Origin: Tenacibaculum jejuense
Lineage (GTDB): Bacteria > Bacteroidota > Bacteroidia > Flavobacteriales > Flavobacteriaceae
DNA: 64,000 nucleotides
Assembly (NCBI RefSeq): GCF_900198195.1
Contig: NZ_LT899436.1
Location: 124,001 to 188,000, forward strand
Direction: 5' to 3'
The notes under the pieces were generated by a model. That model was given only the letters and a program-made list of their open reading frames with translations. It was not told the DNA's origin and searched no databases. Positions 52,243-63,759 of this stretch are shown piece by piece. Both the position numbers and the translations under genes were made by a program. Position 1 is the stretch's first letter, and the number at the start of each line of letters is the position of its first letter.

Positions 52243-53262
52243 TTAAATCACCGATTTAAATTGTTCTAAGAAACGAACATCATTTTCGTAAAACATTCTA
52301 ATATCTGGAATTTGATATAAAAGCATCGCAATACGTTCTATACCCATTCCAAATGCATACCCAGAATATTTTGTAGGATCAATATTACAGTTTTTAAGTA
52401 CGTTTGGATCAACCATGCCACATCCCATAATTTCTAACCAACCTGTACCTTTTGTGATTCTGTAATCAGTTTCAGTTTCTAATCCCCAGTAAATATCTAC
52501 TTCAGCACTTGGCTCGGTAAATGGGAAATACGACGGACGTAATCTGATTTTAGATTTACCAAACATTTCCTTAGTAAAGTATAATAAAGTCTGCTTTAAA
52601 TCAGCAAAAGAAACATCGGTATCAATGTATAAACCTTCTACTTGATGGAAAATACAATGTGCTCTTGCGGAAATATCTTCGTTTCTAAAAACCCTACCTG
52701 GAGAAATTGTTCGGATTGGTGGCTCGTTTTTTTCCATGTAACGCACTTGTACAGAAGAAGTATGTGTACGTAACAATGTGTCAGGATTTTTTTCAATAAA
52801 GAAAGTATCCTGCATATCTCTTGCTGGATGATATTCAGGAAGATTTAAAGCTGTAAAGTTGTGCCAGTCATCTTCTATTTCCGGACCTTCAGATACAGTA
52901 AACCCTATTCTGTTAAAAACTTCAATAATTCGATTTTTAACAATAGATATAGGATGTCTCGAACCCAATTCAATAGGTTCAGATGGTCGAGTTAAATCTC
53001 CATAAACACCTTTATCTTCAATTGCACTTTCTAATGCTTCTTTTAAAGTGTTTACTTTTTCCTCAGCAGATTTCTTTAAAAGATTAATTGTTTGTCCGAA
53101 TTCTTTTTTTTGTTCGTTAGGAACATTTTTAAATTCAGCAAATAAATCCTTTAAAATACCCTTGCTACCAAGGTATTTAATTCTGAAATTTTCAATTTCT
53201 TCAGGAGAAGAAGTTTCAAAATTTTTAACTTCATCAATTAACCCTGTAATCTTTTCTAACAT
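52243..53262 (-). CDS. pheS: Phenylalanyl-tRNA synthetase alpha subunit
   Basis: A 339-residue subunit of the alpha2-beta2 class II enzyme. After an N-terminal coiled coil (about 1-85) comes the catalytic core with [19 protein letters not shown], the motif 2 region [20 protein letters not shown] and motif 3 [13 protein letters not shown] [13 protein letters not shown]. The partner pheT is not in the window. -10 box TAAATTTG lies about 19 bp before the ATG. Confidence 0.96.
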   Translation of the reverse strand: MLEKITGLIDEVKNFETSSPEEIENFRIKYLGSKGILKDLFAEFKNVPNEQKKEFGQTINLLKKSAEEKVNTLKEALESAIEDKGVYGDLTRPSEPIELGSRHPISIVKNRIIEVFNRIGFTVSEGPEIEDDWHNFTALNLPEYHPARDMQDTFFIEKNPDTLLRTHTSSVQVRYMEKNEPPIRTISPGRVFRNEDISARAHCIFHQVEGLYIDTDVSFADLKQTLLYFTKEMFGKSKIRLRPSYFPFTEPSAEVDIYWGLETETDYRITKGTGWLEIMGCGMVDPNVLKNCNIDPTKYSGYAFGMGIERIAMLLYQIPDIRMFYENDVRFLEQFKSVI

Positions 53263-53281
53263 AATCCGTCAAATTAGGTGG

Positions 53282-53289
53282 CAAATTTA
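53282..53289 (-). promoter_or_regulatory. pheS -10 box (TAAATTTG)
   Basis: Perfect TAnnTTTG on the minus strand, 19 bp before the start at 53262; the same octamer and spacing as aspS. Confidence 0.55.
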
Positions 53290-53391
53290 ATATTTTTTAC
53301 TGAAATAGGCTGGTAAATTATATCAACGACTACAACGTTTTCGTATCAGCAAAAAAAGGTCTTTTTTAGACCATCAAATTAGTTAATTAGT

Positions 53392-53399
53392 TATATTTG
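53392..53399 (+). promoter_or_regulatory. gdhA -10 box (TATATTTG)
   Basis: Perfect TAnnTTTG, 43 bp before the ATG at 53443. No TTTG at the expected upstream position. Confidence 0.5.
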
Positions 53400-53439
53400 T
53401 ACATTATTTTTATAAAAAAAACATTTTTAGAATAGTTAA

Positions 53440-54786
<1,347 letters not shown>

Positions 54787-54814
54787 GAATTATTCTTTAA
54801 TTAAAAATAAGCAG

Positions 54815-54845
54815 AAGCTCATCTTTTTTAGATGAGCTTTTGTAT
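54815..54845 (+). terminator. Intrinsic terminator after gdhA
   Basis: Stem aagctcatct/agatgagctt with a T5 loop and a short T-run. Confidence 0.75.
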
Positions 54846-54873
54846 TTTGTGGATATTATGAAAAAATCTATCC

Positions 54874-55716
54874 ATGAAAAAAATTAAAAACATCAAAATA
54901 TCAAGCACATTTGAAAAGCCAATTTTACTTGATGTATTCTACAAGTCTAATCATCAAAAAAAAGATGTGATAATTTTTTGTCATGGTTACAAAGGTTTTA
55001 AAGATTGGGGAGCTTGGGATTTAATGGGAGAAGCCTTCGCAGAAGCTGGTTTGTTTTTTATGAAGTTTAATTTTTCTCATAATGGAACGACTACAGAAAA
55101 CCCTTTAGAGTTCGGAGATTTAGAAGCTTTTGGAAATAATAATTATTCAAAAGAGTTAGACGATTTAAACAAAGTAATTGATTGGTGTTCTCAAGAAGAA
55201 AAGTTTAAAAATGAAATAAATGAAAATGCTATAGCGCTTTTAGGCCATAGTAGAGCTGGAGGAATTGTTTGTATTAAAGCTGAAGAAGATCCTAGAGTGA
55301 AAAAAGTAATTTCTTTAGCAGGAGTTTCAGATTATAAGCGAAGAACAGCCACTACAGGTGAATTAGAATCTTGGAAAAATGATGGTGTTAAGTATATTTT
55401 AAATGGAAGAACAGGTCAGCAAATGCCACATTTTTATCAGTTTTATGAAGATTTTATTGCTAATGAAGACCGATTAACTATTAAACGAGCAGTAAAGAAT
55501 TTAAAAATTCCATTTTGTATTATCCATGGTAATGCAGATACATCAATAGCCATTTCAGAAGCCGAAGATTTACTTAGTTGGAATCCATCAGCAGCGTTTC
55601 ATATTATAGAAAATGCAAATCATGTTTTTGGAGCTAAACATCCTTGGTTAGAAGCTAAAGCGCCAAGTGATTTACAGAAGGTAGTTGCTATTTGTAAATC
55701 ATTTTTAGGGAACTAG
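54874..55716 (+). CDS. Alpha/beta hydrolase
   Basis: A 280-residue cytoplasmic hydrolase without signal peptide. Oxyanion segment FCHGYKGFKDWG, nucleophile Ser126 in LLGHSRAGG, and acid/His candidates in HGNADTSI and NANHVFG. Similar to dienelactone-hydrolase- or BAAT-type esterases of the prolyl-oligopeptidase superfamily. Substrate unknown. Single gene; the next 172 bp contain only a small hairpin around 55850. Confidence 0.85.
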   Translation: MKKIKNIKISSTFEKPILLDVFYKSNHQKKDVIIFCHGYKGFKDWGAWDLMGEAFAEAGLFFMKFNFSHNGTTTENPLEFGDLEAFGNNNYSKELDDLNKVIDWCSQEEKFKNEINENAIALLGHSRAGGIVCIKAEEDPRVKKVISLAGVSDYKRRTATTGELESWKNDGVKYILNGRTGQQMPHFYQFYEDFIANEDRLTIKRAVKNLKIPFCIIHGNADTSIAISEAEDLLSWNPSAAFHIIENANHVFGAKHPWLEAKAPSDLQKVVAICKSFLGN

Positions 55717-55888
55717 CTGTTTCATTGAGCAAACGGATTTTCACATTCTTTTAGAATGACTATATTTACAAATCGATAAGAAAAAAAAGTATATTTTTTA
55801 TCTAATTAAAAATCAAATAAATATAATTAATTTCTTGATGCTGATGTGAACATCAGATTTAAGAGATTATTACACAAATACATAAATT

Positions 55889-57328
55889 ATGGGTTGTAGC
55901 AGTTGCTCAACTAACAAGAATGGCGTTCCTAAAGGATGTAAGAGTAACGGAAATTGCGGTACGGGAACATGCGGAAGTGGAAATAAATTAGCTGTTTTTG
56001 ATTGGTTATCAAACATGACTTTACCAACAGGTGAAGCTCCATTTAATATATACGAAGTACGTTTTAAAAACGGAAGAAAACATTTTTACAAGAGTAATCC
56101 TAAGATGAGAATTTCTATGGGAGATGTGGTTGCTGTAGAAGGTTCACCAGGTCACGACATAGGTATCGTCTCACTTGCAGGTGAACTTGTAAAAGTGCAA
56201 ATGAAAAAACGTAAGGTAGAACAAGATAGTGAAGACGTAAAAAAGATCTATCGTAAGGCCACTCAAAAAGATATAGATGTTTGGCAAAACGCACGAGACA
56301 GAGAATTGGAAACTCAACGAAAAGGAAGAGAAATCATTAGTAAACTTGGTTTAAAAATGAAATTATCTGATGTTGAATTTCAAGGAGATGGAAATAAAGC
56401 GACTTTTTATTACACTGCAGATGATCGTGTAGATTTTCGTCAATTAATTCGAGATTTAGCTAGTGCATTTTCTATTCGAGTTGAAATGAAGCAAGTTGGA
56501 ATGCGACAAGAAGCTGCACGTTTAGGTGGAGTTGGTTCTTGTGGTAGAGAATTATGTTGTTCTACTTGGTTGACAGATTTTAGAAAGGTAAATACCGCTG
56601 CCGCGAGATATCAGCAATTATCTTTAAATCCTTTAAAATTAGCTGGTCAATGTGGAAAATTAAAATGCTGTTTAAATTTTGAATTAGATTCTTATTTAGA
56701 TGCACTAGAATCTTTTCCGAAACAAGATGTAGTTTTAAAAACGGAGAAAGGAGAAGCGATTTTTGTGAAAATGGACATCTTTAAAAAGCTGCTTTGGTAC
56801 ACATACAAAGAAGAAAAGATGAAATGGTTCAAGCTATCTCTAGATCAAGTTACTGAAATTATTGAATTGAATGAAGGTAATGAATTAGGTTCTCCGTTAG
56901 AAGACTATGCTTCTGAGATAGAAGAGGAAGTGGAGGTTAGCTTTGAAAATGTTGTGGGTCAAGATAGTTTAACTCGATTCGATACTCCTAAAAAACCACG
57001 TCGTAATAAGCGAAGAAGGAGGAATCAGAACCAAAAGAACAATTCGAATTCAAACCAAAAATCGCCAAATAACAATTCTAAAAAACAAGCGCCAAAGCAA
57101 GGACAAAAACAGAAGCCTAGGCCAAAGAATACGAAACAGGCAAATAATCAAGAGAAAAATTCGAATCAAAAAACACAGCAAAACAAAAAAAGAAATCCAA
57201 ACAGAAAACCGGATAATCAGAATACTCCAAAGAACAATAACAACAACAAACAGAATTCGAATCAACGAAGAAATAATAAAAGAAGAAACAATAACGGAAA
57301 CAAAAATGCAAAGACTAATAAACAGTAA
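55889..57328 (+). CDS. PSP1-domain protein, RicT-like
   Basis: A 479-residue protein with a Cys-rich start (GCSSCSTNKNGVPKGCKSN), a PSP1 domain with CGRELCC (about 217-224) and CGKLKCC (about 254-260), and a disordered tail from about 360 made mostly of Asn, Gln and Lys. In Bacillus, RicT (YaaT) with RicA and RicF holds Fe-S clusters and directs RNase Y in RNA maturation; the cysteine motifs agree with this. The tail is longer and simpler than in Bacillus and may bind RNA. Its end overlaps the gldH start by 23 bp. Confidence 0.87.
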   Translation: MGCSSCSTNKNGVPKGCKSNGNCGTGTCGSGNKLAVFDWLSNMTLPTGEAPFNIYEVRFKNGRKHFYKSNPKMRISMGDVVAVEGSPGHDIGIVSLAGELVKVQMKKRKVEQDSEDVKKIYRKATQKDIDVWQNARDRELETQRKGREIISKLGLKMKLSDVEFQGDGNKATFYYTADDRVDFRQLIRDLASAFSIRVEMKQVGMRQEAARLGGVGSCGRELCCSTWLTDFRKVNTAAARYQQLSLNPLKLAGQCGKLKCCLNFELDSYLDALESFPKQDVVLKTEKGEAIFVKMDIFKKLLWYTYKEEKMKWFKLSLDQVTEIIELNEGNELGSPLEDYASEIEEEVEVSFENVVGQDSLTRFDTPKKPRRNKRRRRNQNQKNNSNSNQKSPNNNSKKQAPKQGQKQKPRPKNTKQANNQEKNSNQKTQQNKKRNPNRKPDNQNTPKNNNNNKQNSNQRRNNKRRNNNGNKNAKTNKQ

Positions 57329-57806
57329 AAATATAGTATACAAGCTATTAATACTACTGGTTTTGACCTCTTGTGATTCCAAAGGGATTTTCGATAATTA
57401 TAGAACTGTAAACAAAGGAAAATGGGAAATTAACACTCCAGTAACTTTTCAATTTACAGTAAAAGATACTTTAGCAAATAAGAATTTATTTATCAATATT
57501 AGAAATAATAACGATTACGAGTTTAGCAATCTGTTTCTAATTACAAAGTTAAAATTTCCTGATGGTCATTTTCTAACAGATACTTTAGAGTACAATATGA
57601 CTGATAAAAAAGGGAATTTTTTAGGAACTGGTTTTTCCGAAATAAAAGAAAATAAACTGTTTTATAAAGAACAAATATTATTTCCTGCAGTAGGAGACTA
57701 TCAATTAGAAGTTTTTCAAGCCATGAGAAAAAATGGAGAAGTATTAGGTGTACAAGAACTTGAAGGAATTACTGATGTAGGATTTAGAATTGAAAAAATT
57801 GAATAA
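57306..57806 (+). CDS. gldH: Gliding motility lipoprotein GldH
   Basis: A 166-residue lipoprotein (lipobox LTSC) with the GldH sequence: IFDNYRTVNKGKW, TVKDTLANKNLFINIRNNNDYEFSNLF and VGDYQLEVFQAMR. In Flavobacterium johnsoniae GldH is needed for gliding motility, with the GldKLMN/T9SS machinery. Starts inside the ricT-like gene and precedes the PBP by 3 bp: a tight operon. Confidence 0.9.
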   Translation: MQRLINSKNIVYKLLILLVLTSCDSKGIFDNYRTVNKGKWEINTPVTFQFTVKDTLANKNLFINIRNNNDYEFSNLFLITKLKFPDGHFLTDTLEYNMTDKKGNFLGTGFSEIKENKLFYKEQILFPAVGDYQLEVFQAMRKNGEVLGVQELEGITDVGFRIEKIE

Positions 57807-57809
57807 ATT

Positions 57810-60101
57810 ATGAGTGAAAAAAAGACTATAAGCTTTAGATCCTATATAAAGTGGTTTTGGGGATTATTACTAGGAGGTATTTTATCAATATGCTTGGTGT
57901 TTTTATTCGCCTCTTGGGGAGTTTTAGGTAAATTACCAACTTTTGAACAATTAGAAAATCCGCAGAACGATCTAGCTACAGAAATCATTTCTTCTGATGG
58001 AAAAACAATTGGAAAATATTATTTAAAAGCGAATAGAACTCCAATAAAATATAAAGATTTACCAGATAATTTAGTGAAAGCTCTAGTAGCTACAGAAGAT
58101 GAACGTTTTTACGAACATTCTGGTATTGATTTTAGAGGTTTAGCAAGAGCTATTGCCAAATTAGGTAAAGGTGGAGGAGCTAGTACAATTACCCAACAGT
58201 TAGCTAAAAATTTATTTACTAAAAGAGCTTCTTCAAATAAAATAAAGAGAATAATTCAGAAGGTAAAAGAATGGGTGATTGCAGTTCGTCTGGAACGACA
58301 GTACACAAAAAAAGAAATCATTACGATGTATTTAAATACTCAAGATTTTATTTTCAATGCTGTAGGTATTCGTTCTGCTGCGCGCATTTATTTTGGTAAA
58401 GAGCCTAAAGATTTAGATTTACAAGAGTCAGCAATTATTGTTGCTATGTTGAAAAATCCTCGACAATTCAATCCAAATAGAAAGATTTCAAAGAAGAAAT
58501 CTCTAAACCGAAGAAATGTCGTGTTTGCTCAAATGCTAAAAAATGGATTTATAACACAGCAAGAGAAAGATTCTTTACAAAAGCTACCTTTAAAGATTAA
58601 ATTTACTCCAGAGAGCCATAGTGATGGTTTAGCAACATATTTTAGAGAGCATTTAAAAAAGTTTTTAAAAGATTGGGCAAAGAAAAATCCAAAAGCTGAT
58701 GGTGAGTTGTATGATATATATAAAGATGGATTAAAAGTTTATGTTACTATAGATTCTCGTATGCAGCAATATGCCGAAGAAGCTATGACAGAGCATATGT
58801 CGAATCTTCAAAAATATTTTTTCGCAGAGCATAAAAAGAATAAGAATGCACCATTTTATGACATAGAACGAGATGATATAAGAAAGATTATCAACAGAGC
58901 AAAAACAAATTCCGATCGTTACAAAAGAATGAAAGCTGCTGGAAAATCTGATAAAGAAATTGAAAAAGCATTCAACACCAAAACAGATATGACTGTTTTC
59001 TCTTGGAAAGGAGATAGAGATACAGTAATGACACCTTACGATTCTATTCGTTATTATAAATACTTTTTACGTTCTGGTTTAGTTTCTATAGAACCACAAA
59101 CAGGTCATATTAAAGCTTGGGTTGGTGGAATTAATAATAAGCACTTTAAATATGAAGCTGTAGACCAGCAAAAGCGTCAGGTTGGTTCTACTTTCAAACC
59201 TTTTGTGTATGCAACAGCAATTAACCAATTAAAAAGATCACCTTGTGATAAATTGCCAAATACGCCATATACAATTCCTAAAGAAAAATATGGAATGGAT
59301 GACGATTGGACACCAAAGAATGCTGGGAATAAGTATGGAGGTGAATTAACATTACAACAAGCATTAGCTAAATCGGTAAATGTAATTACCGCTCGTTTAA
59401 TTGATGAAGTTTCTCCAATAAACGTAGCACGTTTAGCGAAGTCGGCAGGTATATCTACAGAATTTCAAGCAAATCCTTCTATTGCTTTAGGAGCTATAGA
59501 TTTAACGTTGTTAGAGATGACAAGCGCATATTCAACATTTGCAAATAAAGGAATGCGCGTAACACCAATATTCATTACACAAATAGAAGATAAAAATGGT
59601 ACAGTACTAGAAACTTTTGTGCCAAAAACAAAAGAAGTTCTAAGTGAAGAATCTGCTTACGTAGCATTAAACTTAATGGAGGGTGTTACTAAATTTGGTT
59701 CTGGAGCAAGATTACGAAGTAAATATACTAGACCAAAATTTATTACAGGTTATCCATATGAATTCAATAATGCTATAGCTGGAAAAACGGGAACAACTCA
59801 AAATCAATCAGATGGTTGGTTTATGGGAACTGTTCCAAATTTAACAACTGGTGTTTGGACAGGTGGTGAAGATCGTTCTATACATTTTGTAGGTTTAGAC
59901 AAAGGAGGAGGAGCATCAATGTCGTTACCTACTTGGGCTATTTTTATGCGTAAATGTTATGCAGATAAATCGCTTAAAATTAGTAAAGCTGATTTTGAGG
60001 AGCCAAGTGATCTTTCTATTAACGTAGATTGTAAAAAGCATGAAGAAAAGAAAGATGAAAAGAAAGATGCTGAAAAAGTTCAAAATGCAGATGATTTCTA
60101 A
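57810..60101 (+). CDS. Bifunctional penicillin-binding protein 1A-type
   Basis: A 763-residue class A PBP with one N-terminal membrane segment (about 14-36). The glycosyltransferase domain has ATEDERFYEHSGIDFRG (catalytic Glu near 95) and ASTITQQLAKN. The transpeptidase domain has the SxxK motif in VGSTFKPF (Ser near 457), SVN-type motif in KSVNVITA, and KTG in GKTGTT (about 656). It polymerises and cross-links peptidoglycan in the periplasm. Follows gldH by 3 bp. Lys/Glu-rich tail. Confidence 0.93.
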   Translation: MSEKKTISFRSYIKWFWGLLLGGILSICLVFLFASWGVLGKLPTFEQLENPQNDLATEIISSDGKTIGKYYLKANRTPIKYKDLPDNLVKALVATEDERFYEHSGIDFRGLARAIAKLGKGGGASTITQQLAKNLFTKRASSNKIKRIIQKVKEWVIAVRLERQYTKKEIITMYLNTQDFIFNAVGIRSAARIYFGKEPKDLDLQESAIIVAMLKNPRQFNPNRKISKKKSLNRRNVVFAQMLKNGFITQQEKDSLQKLPLKIKFTPESHSDGLATYFREHLKKFLKDWAKKNPKADGELYDIYKDGLKVYVTIDSRMQQYAEEAMTEHMSNLQKYFFAEHKKNKNAPFYDIERDDIRKIINRAKTNSDRYKRMKAAGKSDKEIEKAFNTKTDMTVFSWKGDRDTVMTPYDSIRYYKYFLRSGLVSIEPQTGHIKAWVGGINNKHFKYEAVDQQKRQVGSTFKPFVYATAINQLKRSPCDKLPNTPYTIPKEKYGMDDDWTPKNAGNKYGGELTLQQALAKSVNVITARLIDEVSPINVARLAKSAGISTEFQANPSIALGAIDLTLLEMTSAYSTFANKGMRVTPIFITQIEDKNGTVLETFVPKTKEVLSEESAYVALNLMEGVTKFGSGARLRSKYTRPKFITGYPYEFNNAIAGKTGTTQNQSDGWFMGTVPNLTTGVWTGGEDRSIHFVGLDKGGGASMSLPTWAIFMRKCYADKSLKISKADFEEPSDLSINVDCKKHEEKKDEKKDAEKVQNADDF

Positions 60102-60141
60102 AGCATAAACGATACAAACAAAACAAACAACTGAATTATAA

Positions 60142-60843
60142 ATGATTAACAAAAAAGTAAATAATGTCCAAGAAGCATTGGAAGGCGTTTCAAGTGGAAT
60201 GACTTTAATGCTTGGAGGTTTTGGATTATGCGGAATTCCTGAGAATGCGATTACTGAATTAGTAAAATTAGGAGTAAATAATTTAACCTGTATTTCTAAC
60301 AATGCCGGAGTAGATGATTTCGGTTTAGGATTATTATTACAGAATCGTCAAATAAAAAAAATGATTTCTTCTTATGTAGGAGAAAATGATGAATTCGAAC
60401 GTCAAATGCTTTCTGGAGAATTAGAAGTAGAGTTAACACCTCAAGGAACTTTAGCAGAGAAATGTAGAGCAGCTCAAGCTGGTTTTCCTGCGTTTTATAC
60501 TCCTGCAGGCTACGGAACAGAAGTAGCAGAAGGTAAAGAAACTAGAGAGTTCGACGGAAAAATGTATGTTTTAGAACCTGCATTTAAAGCAGATTTTGGT
60601 TTTGTAAAGGCTTGGAAAGGAGATGCTGCTGGAAATTTAATTTTCAAAGGTACATCAAGAAATTTCAACCCTAATATGTGTGGAGCGGCAAATATTACTG
60701 TCGCCGAAGTAGAAGAGTTAGTTCCAGTTGGTGAGTTAGATCCAAATCAAATTCACATTCCTGGAATTTTTGTACAACGTATTTTTCAAGGAGAAAAATA
60801 TGAGAAGAGAATCGAACAACGCACAGTAAGACAAAGAAACTAA
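60142..60843 (+). CDS. scoA: 3-oxoacid CoA-transferase subunit A
   Basis: A 233-residue alpha subunit with GGFGLCG (25-31), the CoA-binding glycine loop, and [20 protein letters not shown]. With subunit B it moves CoA from succinyl-CoA to acetoacetate, in ketone-body or branched-chain use. The B gene starts 2 bp after its stop. Confidence 0.93.
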   Translation: MINKKVNNVQEALEGVSSGMTLMLGGFGLCGIPENAITELVKLGVNNLTCISNNAGVDDFGLGLLLQNRQIKKMISSYVGENDEFERQMLSGELEVELTPQGTLAEKCRAAQAGFPAFYTPAGYGTEVAEGKETREFDGKMYVLEPAFKADFGFVKAWKGDAAGNLIFKGTSRNFNPNMCGAANITVAEVEELVPVGELDPNQIHIPGIFVQRIFQGEKYEKRIEQRTVRQRN

Positions 60844-60845
60844 TC

Positions 60846-61502
60846 ATGGCTTTAGATAAAAACGGAATAGCAAAACGAATAGCAAAAGAAGTTAAAAACG
60901 GATACTATGTAAATTTAGGAATTGGAATTCCAACTTTAGTAGCCAATTTTGTGCGTGACGATATAGAAGTTGAATTTCAAAGTGAAAACGGTGTTTTAGG
61001 AATGGGACCGTTCCCGTTTGAAGGAGAAGAAGATGCAGATATTATTAATGCCGGAAAACAAACAATAACTACTTTACCAGGTGCAAGTTTCTTTGATTCT
61101 GCAACAAGTTTTTCTATGATTAGAGGAAAACACGTTGATTTAACCATTTTAGGAGCTATGGAAGTAGCCGAAAATGGAGATATTGCAAACTGGAAAATTC
61201 CAGGAAAAATGGTAAAAGGAATGGGAGGAGCAATGGATTTAGTTGCTTCTGCTGAAAATATTATTGTAGCTATGATGCACACGAATAAAAGAGGTGAATC
61301 TAAGCTATTAAAAAAATGCTCTTTACCCTTAACTGGTGTTGGTTGTGTAACAAAAATTGTTACAAACCTAGCAGTCTTAGAAATTAAAGATCATACTTTC
61401 CATTTGGTAGAAAGAGCTCCTGGAGTTTCTGTAGAGGAAATTCAAGCTGCAACTCAAGGAACTTTAGTTGTGAATGGAGACGTTCCAGAAATGGATATTT
61501 AA
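60846..61502 (+). CDS. scoB: 3-oxoacid CoA-transferase subunit B
   Basis: A 218-residue beta subunit. The catalytic glutamate is E47 in QSENGVLGMGP, which forms the acyl-CoA thioester; GIGIPTLVA and MGGAMDLV also fit. Co-transcribed with scoA and closed by the terminator at 61525. Confidence 0.94.
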   Translation: MALDKNGIAKRIAKEVKNGYYVNLGIGIPTLVANFVRDDIEVEFQSENGVLGMGPFPFEGEEDADIINAGKQTITTLPGASFFDSATSFSMIRGKHVDLTILGAMEVAENGDIANWKIPGKMVKGMGGAMDLVASAENIIVAMMHTNKRGESKLLKKCSLPLTGVGCVTKIVTNLAVLEIKDHTFHLVERAPGVSVEEIQAATQGTLVVNGDVPEMDI

Positions 61503-61524
61503 ATAAATAAAAAATACAATTAGA

Positions 61525-61557
61525 AGCAATCTTATAATAGTAAGATTGCTTTGTTTT
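61525..61557 (+). terminator. Intrinsic terminator after scoB
   Basis: Stem agcaatctta/taagattgct with a 6-base loop and a T-rich tail. Confidence 0.8.
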
Positions 61558-61583
61558 AAAATTAGATTCTAATAAAAAACAGA

Positions 61584-62345
61584 ATGAAAGTAATTTCATA
61601 TAACGTAAACGGAATTCGTGCTGCTTTAAAAAAAGGTTTTTTAGAGTGGTTGCAAGCTGCTAATCCAGATGTAATTTGTATTCAAGAAACAAAAGCACAG
61701 AAAGAACAATTAAATGCTGAAGATTTTGAAGCTGCGGGTTATCCGTATCAATACTGGTTTTCTGCAGATAAAAAAGGATATTCTGGTGTTGCTGTTTTTT
61801 GTAAAAAAGAACCTAATCATGTAGCTTATGGCACAGGCATAGAATCTATGGATTTTGAAGGAAGAAATATTCGTGTAGATTACGACGAAGTATCTATTAT
61901 GAGTATGTATTTACCATCAGGAACCAATAGTGATCGATTGGAATTTAAATTCAACTACATGGATGAAATCCTAGAATATGCTTCAGAATTAAGAAAAACA
62001 ATTCCAAATTTGGTAATCTGTGGAGACTATAATATTTGTCATGAAGCGATAGATATTCATAATCCAAAAATGAAAGGTGTTTCAGGTTTTCTTCCAGAAG
62101 AAAGAGAATGGTTAAGCAAGTTTATTGATAGTGGATTTATCGACAGTTTCCGTTATTTAAATCCAGAACGTCAAGAATACTCTTGGTGGAGTTATAGAGC
62201 GAATGCAAGAGCTAATAATAAAGGTTGGCGATTAGATTATTGCATGGTAACAGAACCCTTAAAAGAAAAGATTTCTAGAGCCTATATTTTACCAGAAGCA
62301 AAACATTCTGATCATTGTCCAGTTGCTGTCGAATTTCAATTTTAG
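61584..62345 (+). CDS. xth: Exodeoxyribonuclease III / AP endonuclease
   Basis: A 253-residue member of the exonuclease-endonuclease-phosphatase fold. NVNGIRAA, Glu35 in CIQETKAQ, the GDYNICHEAID segment and the terminal SDHCPVAVEF carry the metal and catalytic residues. It acts on abasic sites and 3' ends in base-excision repair. The transglycosylase gene follows after 16 bp. Confidence 0.94.
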   Translation: MKVISYNVNGIRAALKKGFLEWLQAANPDVICIQETKAQKEQLNAEDFEAAGYPYQYWFSADKKGYSGVAVFCKKEPNHVAYGTGIESMDFEGRNIRVDYDEVSIMSMYLPSGTNSDRLEFKFNYMDEILEYASELRKTIPNLVICGDYNICHEAIDIHNPKMKGVSGFLPEEREWLSKFIDSGFIDSFRYLNPERQEYSWWSYRANARANNKGWRLDYCMVTEPLKEKISRAYILPEAKHSDHCPVAVEFQF

Positions 62346-62361
62346 TCACGTATACATTTTA

Positions 62362-63708
62362 ATGAAAAAGTTCTTTGTCTTAAGCCTATTTAGTATTGCT
62401 AATCTTTTTGCTCAAAATCAACCTGTTGATTCTATTAAAGAGATTGATTTAATTACTAAAACTATAATCCGCAAGGATTCTATTCCAAACTCAGCATCAG
62501 ATTCAATTCCACAAAAGAAATTGATTGTAAAGGAACGTTATACAAACGACGATTTAAAGCGAATAGATAGCTTATTAGTGGAAGCAAAATTGTATTCTCC
62601 ACTTTTCGATAGTGTTCCTTACATTATCAATGACAAAGATTTAGTAACTAATGTAACACCTGTTGTTACCCCAGAATTACTAAAAGAACGATTAGCATTA
62701 ATTAATCAAGAAACTCCATTTAACTTAGCTTTTAATCCTGCTTTAGAGCGTGTTATTAATAACTATTTAAAATACCGAAAGAAGTATTATCCTGCACTAA
62801 TGTCTAGAGCAAAATACTTTTTTCCAATGTTTGAAAGATATTTAGATCAATATGATATTCCATTAGAAATGAAATATCTAGCGATCGTAGAATCTTCGTT
62901 AAGACCACAAATTAAATCAAGAGTTGGCGCTACCGGATTATGGCAATTTATGTACGGAACAGGAAAGCAGTATAAACTTGCTGTAAACTCTTATGTTGAT
63001 GAACGTCAAGATCCTGTTAAATCTACCATTGCAGCATGTAAATATCTTACTTTTTTACACGGACTTTTTAATGATTGGGATTTAGCTTTGGCGGCTTATA
63101 ATTCTGGTCCAGGAAATGTATTGAAAGCTATCAAAAGATCTGGAGGATATAGAAATTACTGGAATATTCGTCCGTTTTTACCGAGAGAAACAGCTGGTTA
63201 TGTTCCTGCGTTTTATGCTACAATGTATATTTTTAAATATGCAGATGAGTTAGGTTTGTATCCAGAAAGTCCAAAAATATTTAACTTTCAAACAGATACA
63301 ATTCAGGTAAAAAGAACTGTTTCTTTTGATCAAATAGCAGAGAAGATAGATATAAATACTGAAATGCTTTCTTTTTTAAACCCACAGTATAAAATCGATA
63401 TTATACCTTTTGTAAAAAAGAAGAAATTCTCAATACGTTTACCTAGAAACAAAACAATTGATTTCTTAGAGAAAGAAAAAGAAATTTATGCATTAGCTGC
63501 TGCTGAAGATTCATTGAGAGAAAAACCTTTACCAAAATACTTTGAAATGGATAAAAGAATTCGTTACAAAGTAAGGTCTGGAGACTATTTAGGTAAAATT
63601 GCAATTAAATTTGGAGTTCGAGTTAAAGATATAAAACGTTGGAATAATATGAGAAATTCAAATTTAAGAGCAGGGCAACGTTTGTATATTTATCCGAGAA
63701 GAATGTAA
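62362..63708 (+). CDS. Lytic transglycosylase with LysM (MltD-like)
   Basis: A 448-residue secreted peptidoglycan enzyme. Signal peptide ending LFAQ; SLT domain with catalytic Glu near 176 in VESSLRPQIKSRVGATGLWQFM and AYNSGPGN; a C-terminal LysM (about 397-447; YKVRSGDYLGKIAIKFGV, ending RLYIYPRR). It cuts glycan strands to anhydro-muropeptides. The longer frame to 62323 overlaps xth, so the ATG at 62362 with a clean signal is chosen. MltD of E. coli has two LysM domains; only one is clear here. Confidence 0.9.
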   Translation: MKKFFVLSLFSIANLFAQNQPVDSIKEIDLITKTIIRKDSIPNSASDSIPQKKLIVKERYTNDDLKRIDSLLVEAKLYSPLFDSVPYIINDKDLVTNVTPVVTPELLKERLALINQETPFNLAFNPALERVINNYLKYRKKYYPALMSRAKYFFPMFERYLDQYDIPLEMKYLAIVESSLRPQIKSRVGATGLWQFMYGTGKQYKLAVNSYVDERQDPVKSTIAACKYLTFLHGLFNDWDLALAAYNSGPGNVLKAIKRSGGYRNYWNIRPFLPRETAGYVPAFYATMYIFKYADELGLYPESPKIFNFQTDTIQVKRTVSFDQIAEKIDINTEMLSFLNPQYKIDIIPFVKKKKFSIRLPRNKTIDFLEKEKEIYALAAAEDSLREKPLPKYFEMDKRIRYKVRSGDYLGKIAIKFGVRVKDIKRWNNMRNSNLRAGQRLYIYPRRM

Positions 63709-63759
63709 AAGGTACGCTTTTTGATTAATCAAATAAAAGGTCTAAAAAAACTAACTATT

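Noticed and set aside
57050..57382. Hydrophobic minus-strand open frames opposite the RicT-like tail
   Set aside because: They are the complement of Asn/Lys/Gln codon runs, which give Phe/Leu/Ile-rich frames; no start signal or promoter.
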